NCBI GenBank assembly: GCA_020638575.1
Contig: JACKIH010000003.1
Location: 1 to 64,000, forward strand
From: Rhodospirillaceae bacterium
Lineage (GTDB): Bacteria > Pseudomonadota > Alphaproteobacteria > DSM-16000 > Inquilinaceae
Length of the DNA stretch: 64,000 nucleotides
Reading direction: 5' to 3'
The position numbers and the translations under genes were made by a program. Positions within the stretch are counted from its first letter, which is position 1, and each line of letters opens with the position of its first letter. The notes under the pieces are model-generated. The model was not told the DNA's origin. It did not search any database and saw nothing but the letters and a program-made list of their open reading frames with translations. Positions 26,698 to 33,887 of the stretch are shown here, one piece after another.

Positions 26698-27525
26698 ATG
26701 CACACCGTAGTGATCGGCGACGTCACGGTCGCCAACGACCGCCCCTTCGCCCTGATCGCCGGCCCTTGCCAGATCGAGAGCCGCGACCACGCGATGAAGA
26801 TCGCCGAAGCGCTGGCCGGAGAGGCGCGCCGGGCCGGCGTGCCGCTGATCTTCAAGGCGTCCTACGACAAGGCCAACCGCACCTCGCTGAAGGGCGCGCG
26901 CGGCATCGGCATCGATGCCGGGCTGGAAATCCTGGGCGACATCCGCCGCGAGATCGGCTGCCCGGTGCTGACCGACGTGCACACCGAAGCCGATTGCGCC
27001 CGTGCCGGCGAGGTGGTGGACGTGCTGCAGATCCCCGCCTTCCTGTGCCGCCAGACCGACCTGCTTGTGGCCGCCGCACGCACCGGGCGGGCCATCAACG
27101 TGAAGAAGGGCCAGTTCCTGGCGCCGTGGGACATGGCCAATGTGGCAGCCAAGATCACCGACAGCGGCAACCGCCGGGTGATGCTGTGCGAGCGCGGGGC
27201 CAGCTTCGGCTACAACACCCTGGTCAGCGATTTCCGGGCACTGCCGATCATGGCGGAGACGGGCTTTCCCGTGGTGTTCGATGCCACCCATTCGGTGCAG
27301 GAGCCGGGGGGGCAGGCCACCGCATCGGGCGGCAAGCGGCAATACGCCCCGGTGCTGGCGCGCGCCGCCGTGGCGGTGGGCGTGGCGGCGGTGTTCATCG
27401 AAGCCCATGACGACCCCGACCATGCGCCCAGCGACGGCCCCAACATGATTCCGCTGGAATGGGTGGCCCCGCTGCTCGCCGACCTCACCGCCATCGAACG
27501 GGCGCTGGGGCGCAAGCGTGCCTGA
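26698..27525 (+). CDS. kdsA: 3-deoxy-8-phosphooctulonate synthase
   Basis: The 275-residue enzyme condenses PEP with arabinose 5-phosphate to make the KDO precursor of lipopolysaccharide. Visible motifs: LIAGPCQIES with Cys24, FKASYDKANRTS, LTDVHTEAD, DVLQIPAFLCRQTDLL, VKKGQFLAPWDM and IEAHDDPDHAPSDGPN. Cys in the AGPC position, rather than Asn, indicates the metal-dependent class. A GGAGG site precedes the ATG at 26698. It follows putA by 72 bp and implies an LPS-containing outer membrane. Confidence 0.96.
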   Translation: MHTVVIGDVTVANDRPFALIAGPCQIESRDHAMKIAEALAGEARRAGVPLIFKASYDKANRTSLKGARGIGIDAGLEILGDIRREIGCPVLTDVHTEADCARAGEVVDVLQIPAFLCRQTDLLVAAARTGRAINVKKGQFLAPWDMANVAAKITDSGNRRVMLCERGASFGYNTLVSDFRALPIMAETGFPVVFDATHSVQEPGGQATASGGKRQYAPVLARAAVAVGVAAVFIEAHDDPDHAPSDGPNMIPLEWVAPLLADLTAIERALGRKRA

Positions 27526-27554
27526 GGGTATGCGCCGGCCGGGCCGGCCTCAGG
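27521..27554. terminator. Bidirectional hairpin between kdsA and the Nudix gene
   Basis: CCTGAGG (27521-27527) pairs with CCTCAGG (27548-27554), and inside it GCCGGC (27534-27539) pairs with GCCGGC (27543-27548), only the two arm ends competing. The structure contains the stop codons of both converging genes and probably serves both. Confidence 0.55.
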
Positions 27555-28437
27555 TCAGCGGCTGGCGCAGTGTCGTCGCCAGTTCGGCATAGTCGGGCTC
27601 GCTGTCGGGGTCGAGCACGCCGTGGCGCAGGCAGAAATCGACGATCACCGCCGGCACGTTGAACTTGAACGCCTCGGGCTGGCGACGCAGCCGGTCGAGC
27701 ACATCGGCCACCGGATGGCGGGTGAACTCCGCCACCTCGCCGTCGGTGTTCACCGGCGTGAAGTCCGGCGCAAGCGCCAGGTCGAAGGTGAACAGCACGT
27801 CGCGCCTGAGGCCGAGCGGGTGGGGCGCTTCGTAGCAGATCAGCCCGGCCGGCCGCGCGGCCCCTGCGGTGGCGGCATCGATGCCGGCTTCCTCCGCGGC
27901 CTCCTTCACCAGGTTGGCGGCGAGCGATAGTCCCGCCGGTTGGCCGCCGCCCACCAGGTTGTCGAGTTTGCCGGGTTCCACCAGCCGATCGTCGGCGCGG
28001 CGGCCGATCCACATCTCCGGCCCGGCCGGCGTCGGCACATAGCCGTTGACGTGGAGCCCGAACGCCAGCGCCCCCAGCAGACCGACATAGGAGCGGTCGA
28101 CGCGCATCAGTTCGTCTGCCCCCCAGCGCGTCACCACCGGGTAGCGCTCGTAGCGCGGCGCCGGCAGGTCGCCGTCGGCGGCAAGGCGTCGCAGGGAGGA
28201 CGAGACCGCGTCGGTGCGGTCCTCCGGCGTTTCCAGGCCACGGGCCATCTCGATGCCGGCAGTGCCGAAGGCGAACACCGGCCCCGCTTTGCGCAGGAGC
28301 GCTGCGGCCTGGGGCGTCACCTTGCCGACACGCTGGTCGGCCACCGTCAGGGCCAGCATGGGACCGTCGCCGGTCGGCCGCACGCGGGCCAGGCTGGCAA
28401 GCAGGGAGGGTGTCCGTCGGCTGGACTCTGCGGTCAT
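27550..28437 (-). CDS. DUF4743 / Nudix hydrolase
   Basis: The 295-residue protein resembles the eukaryote-like group of Nudix proteins linked to thiamine metabolism: an N-terminal DUF4743-type region to about residue 130, then the Nudix domain. The Nudix box is GGQPAGLSLAANLVKEAAEEAGI, in which Leu replaces the first conserved Glu and Lys the Arg, as is common in this subgroup, and the EEAG metal-binding core is kept. It likely hydrolyses a damaged thiamine diphosphate-like compound, which is inference. The ATG at 28437 excludes an upstream extension that would translate the 11-bp repeats. Confidence 0.85.
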   Translation of the reverse strand: MTAESSRRTPSLLASLARVRPTGDGPMLALTVADQRVGKVTPQAAALLRKAGPVFAFGTAGIEMARGLETPEDRTDAVSSSLRRLAADGDLPAPRYERYPVVTRWGADELMRVDRSYVGLLGALAFGLHVNGYVPTPAGPEMWIGRRADDRLVEPGKLDNLVGGGQPAGLSLAANLVKEAAEEAGIDAATAGAARPAGLICYEAPHPLGLRRDVLFTFDLALAPDFTPVNTDGEVAEFTRHPVADVLDRLRRQPEAFKFNVPAVIVDFCLRHGVLDPDSEPDYAELATTLRQPLT

Positions 28438-28470
28438 GGGCGGCTGGTTTTCATCCGGTAGGGTCCGCCA

Positions 28471-28514
28471 GTGGACGACCGGTGGACGACCGGTGGACGA
28501 CCGGTGGACGACCC
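28471..28514. repeat. Four tandem 11-bp repeats GTGGACGACCG
   Basis: Copies start at 28471, 28482, 28493 and 28504; the last ends in C instead of G. They lie in the divergent region between the Nudix gene and the exported proline-rich protein gene, 34 bp upstream of the Nudix start. They could be slippage products or a phased protein-binding array. Confidence 0.85.
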
Positions 28515-28683
28515 GTCGCCGTGGCGGACTTTGCTGAGACACAGTGCTGCCACGAATGTGCTATGCCTTTCCAGGCTCGTTGGAGGATGCGGCCGCTTGC
28601 GGCCTGCGGCACCACCGGCGGGTGCACCGCCCGCGGGCGCGCGCCCCACGGGCTCACCACCCCACGATACCGGAGCCATGCGA

Positions 28684-30174
28684 ATGCGTGTGCTGATCGC
28701 CCTGATCTTGGTTGTGTGTGCCGGGCCGGCCCTGGCCCAAAGCCTGGCCAGCCTGTCGGCCCAAGACCAGCAAGCCATCCAGTACAGCTTGGAGTTCGAG
28801 CAGACCAATGCGCAGGTGACGCTGCCCAGCGGGGCCCGCTTCACCATCGTCCGCACCGAAACGCGCCCGCAGATCTGCCGGTACTTCGAAGTTTCCGGCG
28901 GCCAGGGCACGCAGCAGGGGGTGGGTTGCCGCACCGGCAACCGCCAGTGGGAGCTGCGGCCCACCGGGACCGCCGTCTCCGCCCAACCGACGCGGCCGAT
29001 CTTCGCCGTGCCGCGGCCGCCGCGCGATGGCGATTCGGCTCCGCCGGTCGCCGCCCAGCCGACCACCGTTGCCAGCCTGCCCGGCCAGTCGGGAGCTCCC
29101 ACCGTCAGCGTCGCCCCGCCGGTGGGCGGTGTGGCCACCACGGTGGTGGTGCCGCGCACGCCGCAGCCCGTGGCCCCGCCCGCCGGCCACACGCCGACGC
29201 CGGCCGTGATCGCGCCGGCGGTGACGGCCCCGGTGCCTGCCGCGATCGGCGTCGCTGCCGTCGATCCAGACGATTTCCCGCGCCCCGCACGGCGCCCCGG
29301 CGATGTCGTGCCGCTGTCGGCGGCACCGGCGCAGATGCGCGCCGTGCCGATGCCGGCGCACCCGCCGCGTGGCGTGGCTGCCGGCACGCCGGTGGCCGTC
29401 CAGCCCGCGGTGGCCGAGGTGGCGACGGACGGGCCGGCGACGGACGGGCCGGCGACCGACCAGCCGGCGACCGACCAGCCGGCGACGGACGGCGAGCCTC
29501 TCTCCGCATCTGCCGAGGACGGCGGATGGAGCGACGAACAGGTGGCGGAGATGCGCGCGGAAAGCCGCCAGGTGCTGGCCTCTCCGCCGGTCGTGCCGCT
29601 GCCCGTTCGGCCGCCGGGTCGCGCGCCCGCACCGGTCCAGGTGGTGGATGCCGACCTGTCCAGCGATCCCGATCAGGTTGCGGAACTGGGCGACGAAACC
29701 ATCATCTTCTTCGAGGAGCAGGGCGACGCCGCGGTGGGCGCGGACCCCGGCAGCGTCGCCACGGCGCCGTTGTCCGACGCCCCAGTGCCCAATGCCCAGG
29801 TGCACGATGCTCCGGTGGCCGATTCCCCGGTGGCCGATTCCCCGGTGCCGGCACCGCCGCCGCGGGGTGGCGATGGGCCCAACGGCGATGCCCAGGCGGT
29901 GGCCTCGCTGCTCGACCAGTTCCGGGCATCCGACGACGGCAGCGTGCCGCCGGCCGACCAGCTTCCGCGGCAGACCAACCTTGTGGGGGAGACGGCAGCG
30001 CCCGAGCCGCCGGACGGCGCAGTGGCGGCGGTGGTTCCCTCCGGCGATCCGCCGCCGTTCGAGGTGCCGTTGCCGCCGCGCATCTTCCGCGCCCCGACCT
30101 CGGGACAGCTTCCCCAGGCGGCGGGCGGCGACCGCATCCCGACCCCGCGCCATCGCCCGGTGCCGCCCTCTTAG
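28684..30174 (+). CDS. Exported proline/alanine-rich low-complexity protein
   Basis: The ~496-residue product has a signal peptide (MRVLIALILVVCAGPALA, cleavage before QSL). Residues ~20-100 form a compact domain (LEFEQTNAQVTLPSGARFTIVRTE, two Cys in QICRYFEV and GVGCRTGN). The rest is low complexity, rich in Pro, Ala, Val and Asp, including ATDGP/ATDQP repeats (29422-29493) and VADSP repeats. It ends IPTPRHRPVPPS. I do not recognise a family. Two ATGs compete: 28678 is only 2 nt from GGAG, while 28684 has normal 8-nt spacing and is preferred. Confidence 0.7.
   Translation: MRVLIALILVVCAGPALAQSLASLSAQDQQAIQYSLEFEQTNAQVTLPSGARFTIVRTETRPQICRYFEVSGGQGTQQGVGCRTGNRQWELRPTGTAVSAQPTRPIFAVPRPPRDGDSAPPVAAQPTTVASLPGQSGAPTVSVAPPVGGVATTVVVPRTPQPVAPPAGHTPTPAVIAPAVTAPVPAAIGVAAVDPDDFPRPARRPGDVVPLSAAPAQMRAVPMPAHPPRGVAAGTPVAVQPAVAEVATDGPATDGPATDQPATDQPATDGEPLSASAEDGGWSDEQVAEMRAESRQVLASPPVVPLPVRPPGRAPAPVQVVDADLSSDPDQVAELGDETIIFFEEQGDAAVGADPGSVATAPLSDAPVPNAQVHDAPVADSPVADSPVPAPPPRGGDGPNGDAQAVASLLDQFRASDDGSVPPADQLPRQTNLVGETAAPEPPDGAVAAVVPSGDPPPFEVPLPPRIFRAPTSGQLPQAAGGDRIPTPRHRPVPPS
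29422..29493 (+). repeat. In-frame 15-bp repeats coding ATD(G/Q)P
   Basis: Five units, the last partial, encode ATDGP, ATDGP, ATDQP, ATDQP and ATDG within the exported proline-rich protein. The pairwise identical neighbouring units suggest recent replication slippage. Confidence 0.85.
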
Positions 30175-30320
30175 GACGCGCGAGGACCCCAGTCTTAGAA
30201 ATTTGAGGGCCCATCGGCGGCCATTCGGCCAGTCGCGCGATCAGCTTGTCCTGGACATAGGAAAAAGTTCCGATACACAGATCGGGCTGGCGCATCCTGC
30301 CGGCGCGCGATGGAGGTTCC

Positions 30321-30659
30321 ATGAGCACCCTGCTGCCCCGCGACGACGACAACCACCCGATCCCCGCCCTGCGCCTGCGCCCCGGCGGCGCCCATCAGCT
30401 CGCCGTCACGGCCGCGGCGAGCGCCCGTACGGCCACCGCGTTCCATGCCGACACGCGGGTGATCGGCGTGGTCTGCGATGTCGACATCTACCTGCAGACC
30501 GGCGATGCCACCGTCACGGCGGCGGCCACCGACCATTTCCTGCCGGCCGGGCTCTATGCCGACCTGTCGCTGGGCGGCTCGGGCAGCCGGCGCGACAGCC
30601 ACCTGGCGGTGCGCGCGCTCGCCGAGGCCGGCACCGTGCACGTGTCGGAGAAAGGCTGA
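30321..30659 (+). CDS. Phage tail-region-like small protein
   Basis: The 112-residue protein has a central pattern DVDIYLQTGDATVTAAATD-HFLPAG followed by HLAVRALAEAGTVHVSE. This resembles small phage proteins encoded just before tail fibres, which have a CFIxxG..PTAT...FLPAG pattern. Its stop overlaps the next ORF (ATGA) and two tail-fibre-like genes follow. Assignment is by pattern recognition and may be wrong in detail. Confidence 0.6.
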   Translation: MSTLLPRDDDNHPIPALRLRPGGAHQLAVTAAASARTATAFHADTRVIGVVCDVDIYLQTGDATVTAAATDHFLPAGLYADLSLGGSGSRRDSHLAVRALAEAGTVHVSEKG

Positions 30660-30781
30660 TGCTCGTGGTCCTGGGGCGCTTCACCGCCCGCATCACCGAC
30701 CGGCCGTCCGTGCGGCTGCTGGTCAGCGAAACCGATGCCGTGCTGCTGAGCGAAGGCGGCGTGGCCCTGGCAGGAGGCTGA
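30659..30781 (+). CDS. 40-residue protein in phage-like cassette
   Basis: This very short gene starts at an ATG overlapping the previous stop and ends 4 bp before the next gene. Its product (LVVLGRFTARI, then VRLLVSETDAVLLSEGG) has a hydrophobic N-terminus and a TDAVLLSEGG end similar to small phage structural fragments. Tight packing on both sides, and a GGAGG for the next gene within it, support translation. Confidence 0.5.
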   Translation: MLVVLGRFTARITDRPSVRLLVSETDAVLLSEGGVALAGG

Positions 30782-30785
30782 AGCC

Positions 30786-31316
30786 ATGCCGGTACGCTTG
30801 AGCGAACTTCCCGCCGCCACTCTGCCGCTCGCCGGCAGCGAGTTGCTGGCCCTGGTGCAGGGCGGCGCCACCTGCACGGCGTCCGTCGCAGCGGTGGCCG
30901 CCGGCTTGGCCTACGAGGTCGGCACCTGGACGCCGAACCTCTACGGCGTCACCACGCCGGGTACGCCCACCTATGCCGCACAGAGCGGCCGCTACGTGCT
31001 GATCGGCGACCTCTGCTTCTACACGTCGCGTCTACAGATTACGGCCAAGGGCGGCCTCAGCGGTGATGTGCGACTGAGCGGCTTGCCGTTCACCTGCCAC
31101 AACAGTACCGCTGCGCGATCCGCCGTCGTTCTCGGCGACATCCACAATCAGAATTTGCCGGCGGGCACCATTGATGTAAAGGGCCTCGTCTTCAACAATA
31201 CGACGGATATCTATCTCTACTTGATCACATTGACTTCCGGGAACATCGAGCTTTCGGGCGGCGACATTACCGACAATCTGGCGATCTATTCCACCGGCTA
31301 CTACGAGGTGGCGTGA
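30786..31316 (+). CDS. Phage tail fibre-like protein
   Basis: The 176-residue protein begins LSELPAATLPLAGSELLALVQGG, a common N-terminal attachment segment of phage tail proteins. GTWTPNLYGVTTPGTPTYAAQ-SGRYVLIGDL then resembles a receptor-binding beta domain, and the C-terminal half is rich in Gly, Thr and Asn. GC content falls in the last third (31150-31280). GGAGG lies 12 bp upstream of the ATG. A tail-fibre tip role is inferred. Confidence 0.65.
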   Translation: MPVRLSELPAATLPLAGSELLALVQGGATCTASVAAVAAGLAYEVGTWTPNLYGVTTPGTPTYAAQSGRYVLIGDLCFYTSRLQITAKGGLSGDVRLSGLPFTCHNSTAARSAVVLGDIHNQNLPAGTIDVKGLVFNNTTDIYLYLITLTSGNIELSGGDITDNLAIYSTGYYEVA

Positions 31317-31873
31317 TGAACACGACCGTTGATGTTGGCGCTTATCGGCTGACGCTGATCGACGCCGGCCCCGTCCATCTGCGCGAGACGGCCGAAGACG
31401 GCGTCCACCGGCGCGCCGTGCTGACGCCCGGGGGAGATTTGGCCGGGCTTCCCCAAGCCGTTGTCGAGACCTGCCGCGGCCACTGGACACCCGAACGCGT
31501 GGCCGCCTGGCGCGCGTCGCGGCCGGAGCAGGCGGAGATGACGCTGGAGGACGCCAAAGCCCGCCGCCTGGCGGCCATCCGGGCGGAGGCCGGGCGGCGC
31601 ATCGCAGAGGTGGCGCCGGACTATCGGCAGCGCAATGTGCTGGCACGATCGGTCGAGCTTCTCGAAGCGGCTGTGCTGCGCGGCGGGTTTGCCGGTTTGA
31701 CCGCGGACGAGCAGGTCGCCGCCGCGGCGGCGCGGGTCTTGTGGGCGCGCATCAATCCGATCCGCCTGCATTCCGACGTGCTGGAGGCACTGGCGGCGGC
31801 GGCCCCCAGCATGACGGCGCTGGCGGCCATCGACATCACCGTCGGTTGGCCGGAGACGGGGCAGGCCGCCTAG
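31316..31873 (+). CDS. Phage tail-associated protein (fibre assembly-like)
   Basis: The 185-residue protein has a beta-like N-terminal half and a helical C-terminal half (ARRLAAIRAEAGRRI, then LWARINPIRLHSDVLEAL). Such WARINxIRxxSD helices are found in small phage proteins encoded after tail fibres. The ATG overlaps the previous stop (TGATG). It ends the cassette; no capsid, portal, terminase or lysis gene is near. Confidence 0.6.
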   Translation: MNTTVDVGAYRLTLIDAGPVHLRETAEDGVHRRAVLTPGGDLAGLPQAVVETCRGHWTPERVAAWRASRPEQAEMTLEDAKARRLAAIRAEAGRRIAEVAPDYRQRNVLARSVELLEAAVLRGGFAGLTADEQVAAAAARVLWARINPIRLHSDVLEALAAAAPSMTALAAIDITVGWPETGQAA

Positions 31874-31917
31874 GCGGCGCACGCTTTCGCGAAAAGGTGG
31901 TGAAGCCGCGCGCAGCC

Positions 31918-31946
31918 CTTGGGTCGGCGCGCGCGGCGCACTATCT
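31918..31946 (+). promoter_or_regulatory. Candidate promoter for HIG1-domain protein
   Basis: CTTGGG (31918-31923), a 17-bp spacer and CTATCT (31941-31946) place the transcription start about 2 nt before the ATG at 31955, which would make the message nearly leaderless. Confidence 0.4.
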
Positions 31947-31954
31947 TAGGCGCC

Positions 31955-32155
31955 ATGAGCACCTTCTCCTTGATCTTGATGGCCGTGGCCATGGCCGCGG
32001 TGCTGGCATCGCTGTTCGGCGGGCTGATCGCCATGGCCCGCGGCGGTGAGTTCAACCGTAAGTACGGCAACCGGTTCATGCGCTGGCGGGTGATGCTGCA
32101 AGGTCTGGCCTTGCTGTTCTTCGCCATCGCAGTTATGTCCGCTGGCGCCGGGTGA
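31955..32155 (+). CDS. Twin transmembrane HIG1-domain protein
   Basis: The 66-residue protein has two membrane helices (STFSLILMAVAMAAVLASLFGGL and MLQGLALLFFAIAVM) joined by the loop ARGGEFNRKYGNRFMRWRV, the HIG1 pattern with the conserved Asn-x4-Met-RxRV region. Bacterial HIG1 proteins are thought to sit in the inner membrane with respiratory complexes. It precedes the cobalamin adenosyltransferase gene by 36 bp, a pairing I recall from other alphaproteobacteria. Confidence 0.8.
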   Translation: MSTFSLILMAVAMAAVLASLFGGLIAMARGGEFNRKYGNRFMRWRVMLQGLALLFFAIAVMSAGAG

Positions 32156-32191
32156 CGACCTGTCGCCGGCGCGCGCACGGCGGAGAGCGTC

Positions 32192-32761
32192 ATGGTCACC
32201 TTGACCCGCATCTACACTCGCGGCGGCGACACGGGCAAAACCTCGCTCAGCGATGGCAGCCGCGTCGCCAAGCACAGCCCACGCCCGGAAGCCTTCGGCA
32301 CGGTGGACGAAGCCAATGCGGTGATCGGGCTGGTGCGCCTGCACCTGGAGCCGGACTCGGAGATCGATCGGCTCTTGTCGCGGGTGCAGAACGACCTGTT
32401 CGACCTGGGGGCCGATCTGGCGACTCCGGAGAAGGAGGCTCCCAAGTACCCGCCGCTGCGCATCGTCGCCTCCCAGGTGGAGGCGCTGGAAGCGGCGATC
32501 GATGCCCACAACGCCGATCTTCAGCCGCTGAAGAGCTTCATCCTGCCCGGCGGATCGGCTGCAGCCGCCCATCTGCACCTGGGCCGCACCGTGGTCCGGC
32601 GGGCCGAGCGGCTGATCACCCAACTGGCCGAGGACGAACCGATCAATCCGGAAGCCCTGAAATACTGCAACCGGCTTTCCGATCTGCTGTTCGTCCTGGC
32701 GCGTTGGCTCAACGACAAGGGGGCGGGCGACGTCCTGTGGGTGCCGGGCGCCAACCGCTAG
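32192..32761 (+). CDS. Cob(I)alamin adenosyltransferase, PduO type
   Basis: The 189-residue enzyme transfers adenosyl from ATP to cob(I)alamin to make coenzyme B12. The ATP-binding N-terminus is IYTRGGDTGKTSL, GTVDEANAVIG follows, and the C-terminal helix has YCNRLSDLLFVLARWLN. RLITQLAEDEPINPEAL lies between. It implies B12-dependent enzymes elsewhere in the genome. The start has no strong ribosome-binding site (GGAGAG 9 bp upstream). Confidence 0.93.
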   Translation: MVTLTRIYTRGGDTGKTSLSDGSRVAKHSPRPEAFGTVDEANAVIGLVRLHLEPDSEIDRLLSRVQNDLFDLGADLATPEKEAPKYPPLRIVASQVEALEAAIDAHNADLQPLKSFILPGGSAAAAHLHLGRTVVRRAERLITQLAEDEPINPEALKYCNRLSDLLFVLARWLNDKGAGDVLWVPGANR

Positions 32762-32851
32762 CCGCACGCCCCGGCGACGGCGGCGTACCGCCGCTGCGAC
32801 CCAGAACCAAATCGCGGCCCATAATCATTCCGCACGAGAAAAGGAAACCCC

Positions 32852-33865
32852 ATGACCTTGCGCTCCATGCTGATCGCCAGCGTCTGCGCCTTGTCCTTGG
32901 CGGCCGGCAGTGCTGCCGCCCAGGACGGAGACCAGTTGGTGGCCACCGTTGGCGACCACGAGATCTATCTGTCGGAAGTGCAGCAGGTGATCGGCAGTCT
33001 GCCGCCGCAATACCAGCAGCTGCCGCCGCAGATCCTGGTGCCCTCCATCGCCGAACAGATCGCCGTCGGCCGGATCATGCAGGATCTCGCCTATGAGGAA
33101 GGTCTGGAAGACGATCCGGAGGTGCAGGAGCGGGTGGACCAGGCCGAGCGCGAGATCGTGCAGGAGGTGTGGCTGAACCGTGCGGTCGACGCGCAGGTTA
33201 CCGACGAGCGCCTGCAGGAAGCCTACAGCCTCTACCTGGAAGAGCATCCGCCGACCACCGAGACGCGCGCCCGCCACATCCTGGTGGACAATGCCGAAGA
33301 GGCCCAGGAGATCATCGACCAGCTCGATGCCGGTGCCGACTTCGTGGACCTGGCACAGCAGCATTCGATCGGCCCCAGCGGCGAAAATGGCGGCGACCTC
33401 GGCTACTTCACGCGCGACCAGGTGGTGCCGGAATTCGCCGACGTGGCCTTCGACCTGGAGCCAGGCAGCTACACCGAAACGCCGGTGGAGACCGAGTTCG
33501 GCTTCCACGTGATCCAGGTGGAGGACCGCCGCGAGGTGCAGCCGCCCGCCTTCGAGGAGGTGGAACCCCAGCTCACCCAGGAAATCCGCCAGGACATCAT
33601 GCGCGACATCGTGGCGGAGCTGCGCGAAGGCGCGGAGATCGTGCTCTACGGGCCCGACGGCAACCCGCTGCAGGCCGCCGAGGACGAAGCGGTCGAGGAG
33701 GCGCCGGACGAGGATGTGCCGGCCGAGACCGTTGAGGATGCCGCACCGTCCGAAGATGCCGCACCGTCCGAAGACGCCGCACCGGCGGAAGAGGCCACTC
33801 CGGCAGAAGACGCTCCTGCCGAAGACGCTCCTGCCGAAGACGCGCCCGCGGAAACCAACCAGTAA
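32852..33865 (+). CDS. Periplasmic PpiC-type peptidyl-prolyl isomerase / chaperone
   Basis: The 337-residue protein has a signal peptide (residues 1-23, cleavage after SAAA), a SurA-like N-terminal helical part, and a parvulin domain near residues 135-228 (RARHILVDNAEEAQEI, FVDLAQQHSIGPSGENGGDLGYF, TPVETEFGFHVIQVEDRR). It should fold exported proteins. The tail from about 275 is acidic low complexity with repeated APSEDAAPSED and APAEDAPAED units. It lies 22 bp upstream of argJ, a conserved neighbour in alphaproteobacteria. Confidence 0.92.
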   Translation: MTLRSMLIASVCALSLAAGSAAAQDGDQLVATVGDHEIYLSEVQQVIGSLPPQYQQLPPQILVPSIAEQIAVGRIMQDLAYEEGLEDDPEVQERVDQAEREIVQEVWLNRAVDAQVTDERLQEAYSLYLEEHPPTTETRARHILVDNAEEAQEIIDQLDAGADFVDLAQQHSIGPSGENGGDLGYFTRDQVVPEFADVAFDLEPGSYTETPVETEFGFHVIQVEDRREVQPPAFEEVEPQLTQEIRQDIMRDIVAELREGAEIVLYGPDGNPLQAAEDEAVEEAPDEDVPAETVEDAAPSEDAAPSEDAAPAEEATPAEDAPAEDAPAEDAPAETNQ

Positions 33866-33887
33866 CCCCAAACACCGGATCCGACCC

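Noticed and set aside
23803..27423. Very long minus-strand open frame (about 1200 codons) opposite putA and kdsA
   Set aside because: It is the antisense shadow of GC-rich codons; its product is His/Gly/Arg-rich without family likeness, while putA and kdsA motifs are clear on the plus strand.
28471..28514. Tandem 11-bp repeats as a CRISPR array
   Set aside because: Repeats are contiguous with no spacers and no cas genes are near.
28654..30153. Minus-strand open frame opposite the exported proline-rich protein
   Set aside because: Its product is Arg/His-rich repeat noise, whereas the plus strand has a signal peptide and ribosome-binding site.
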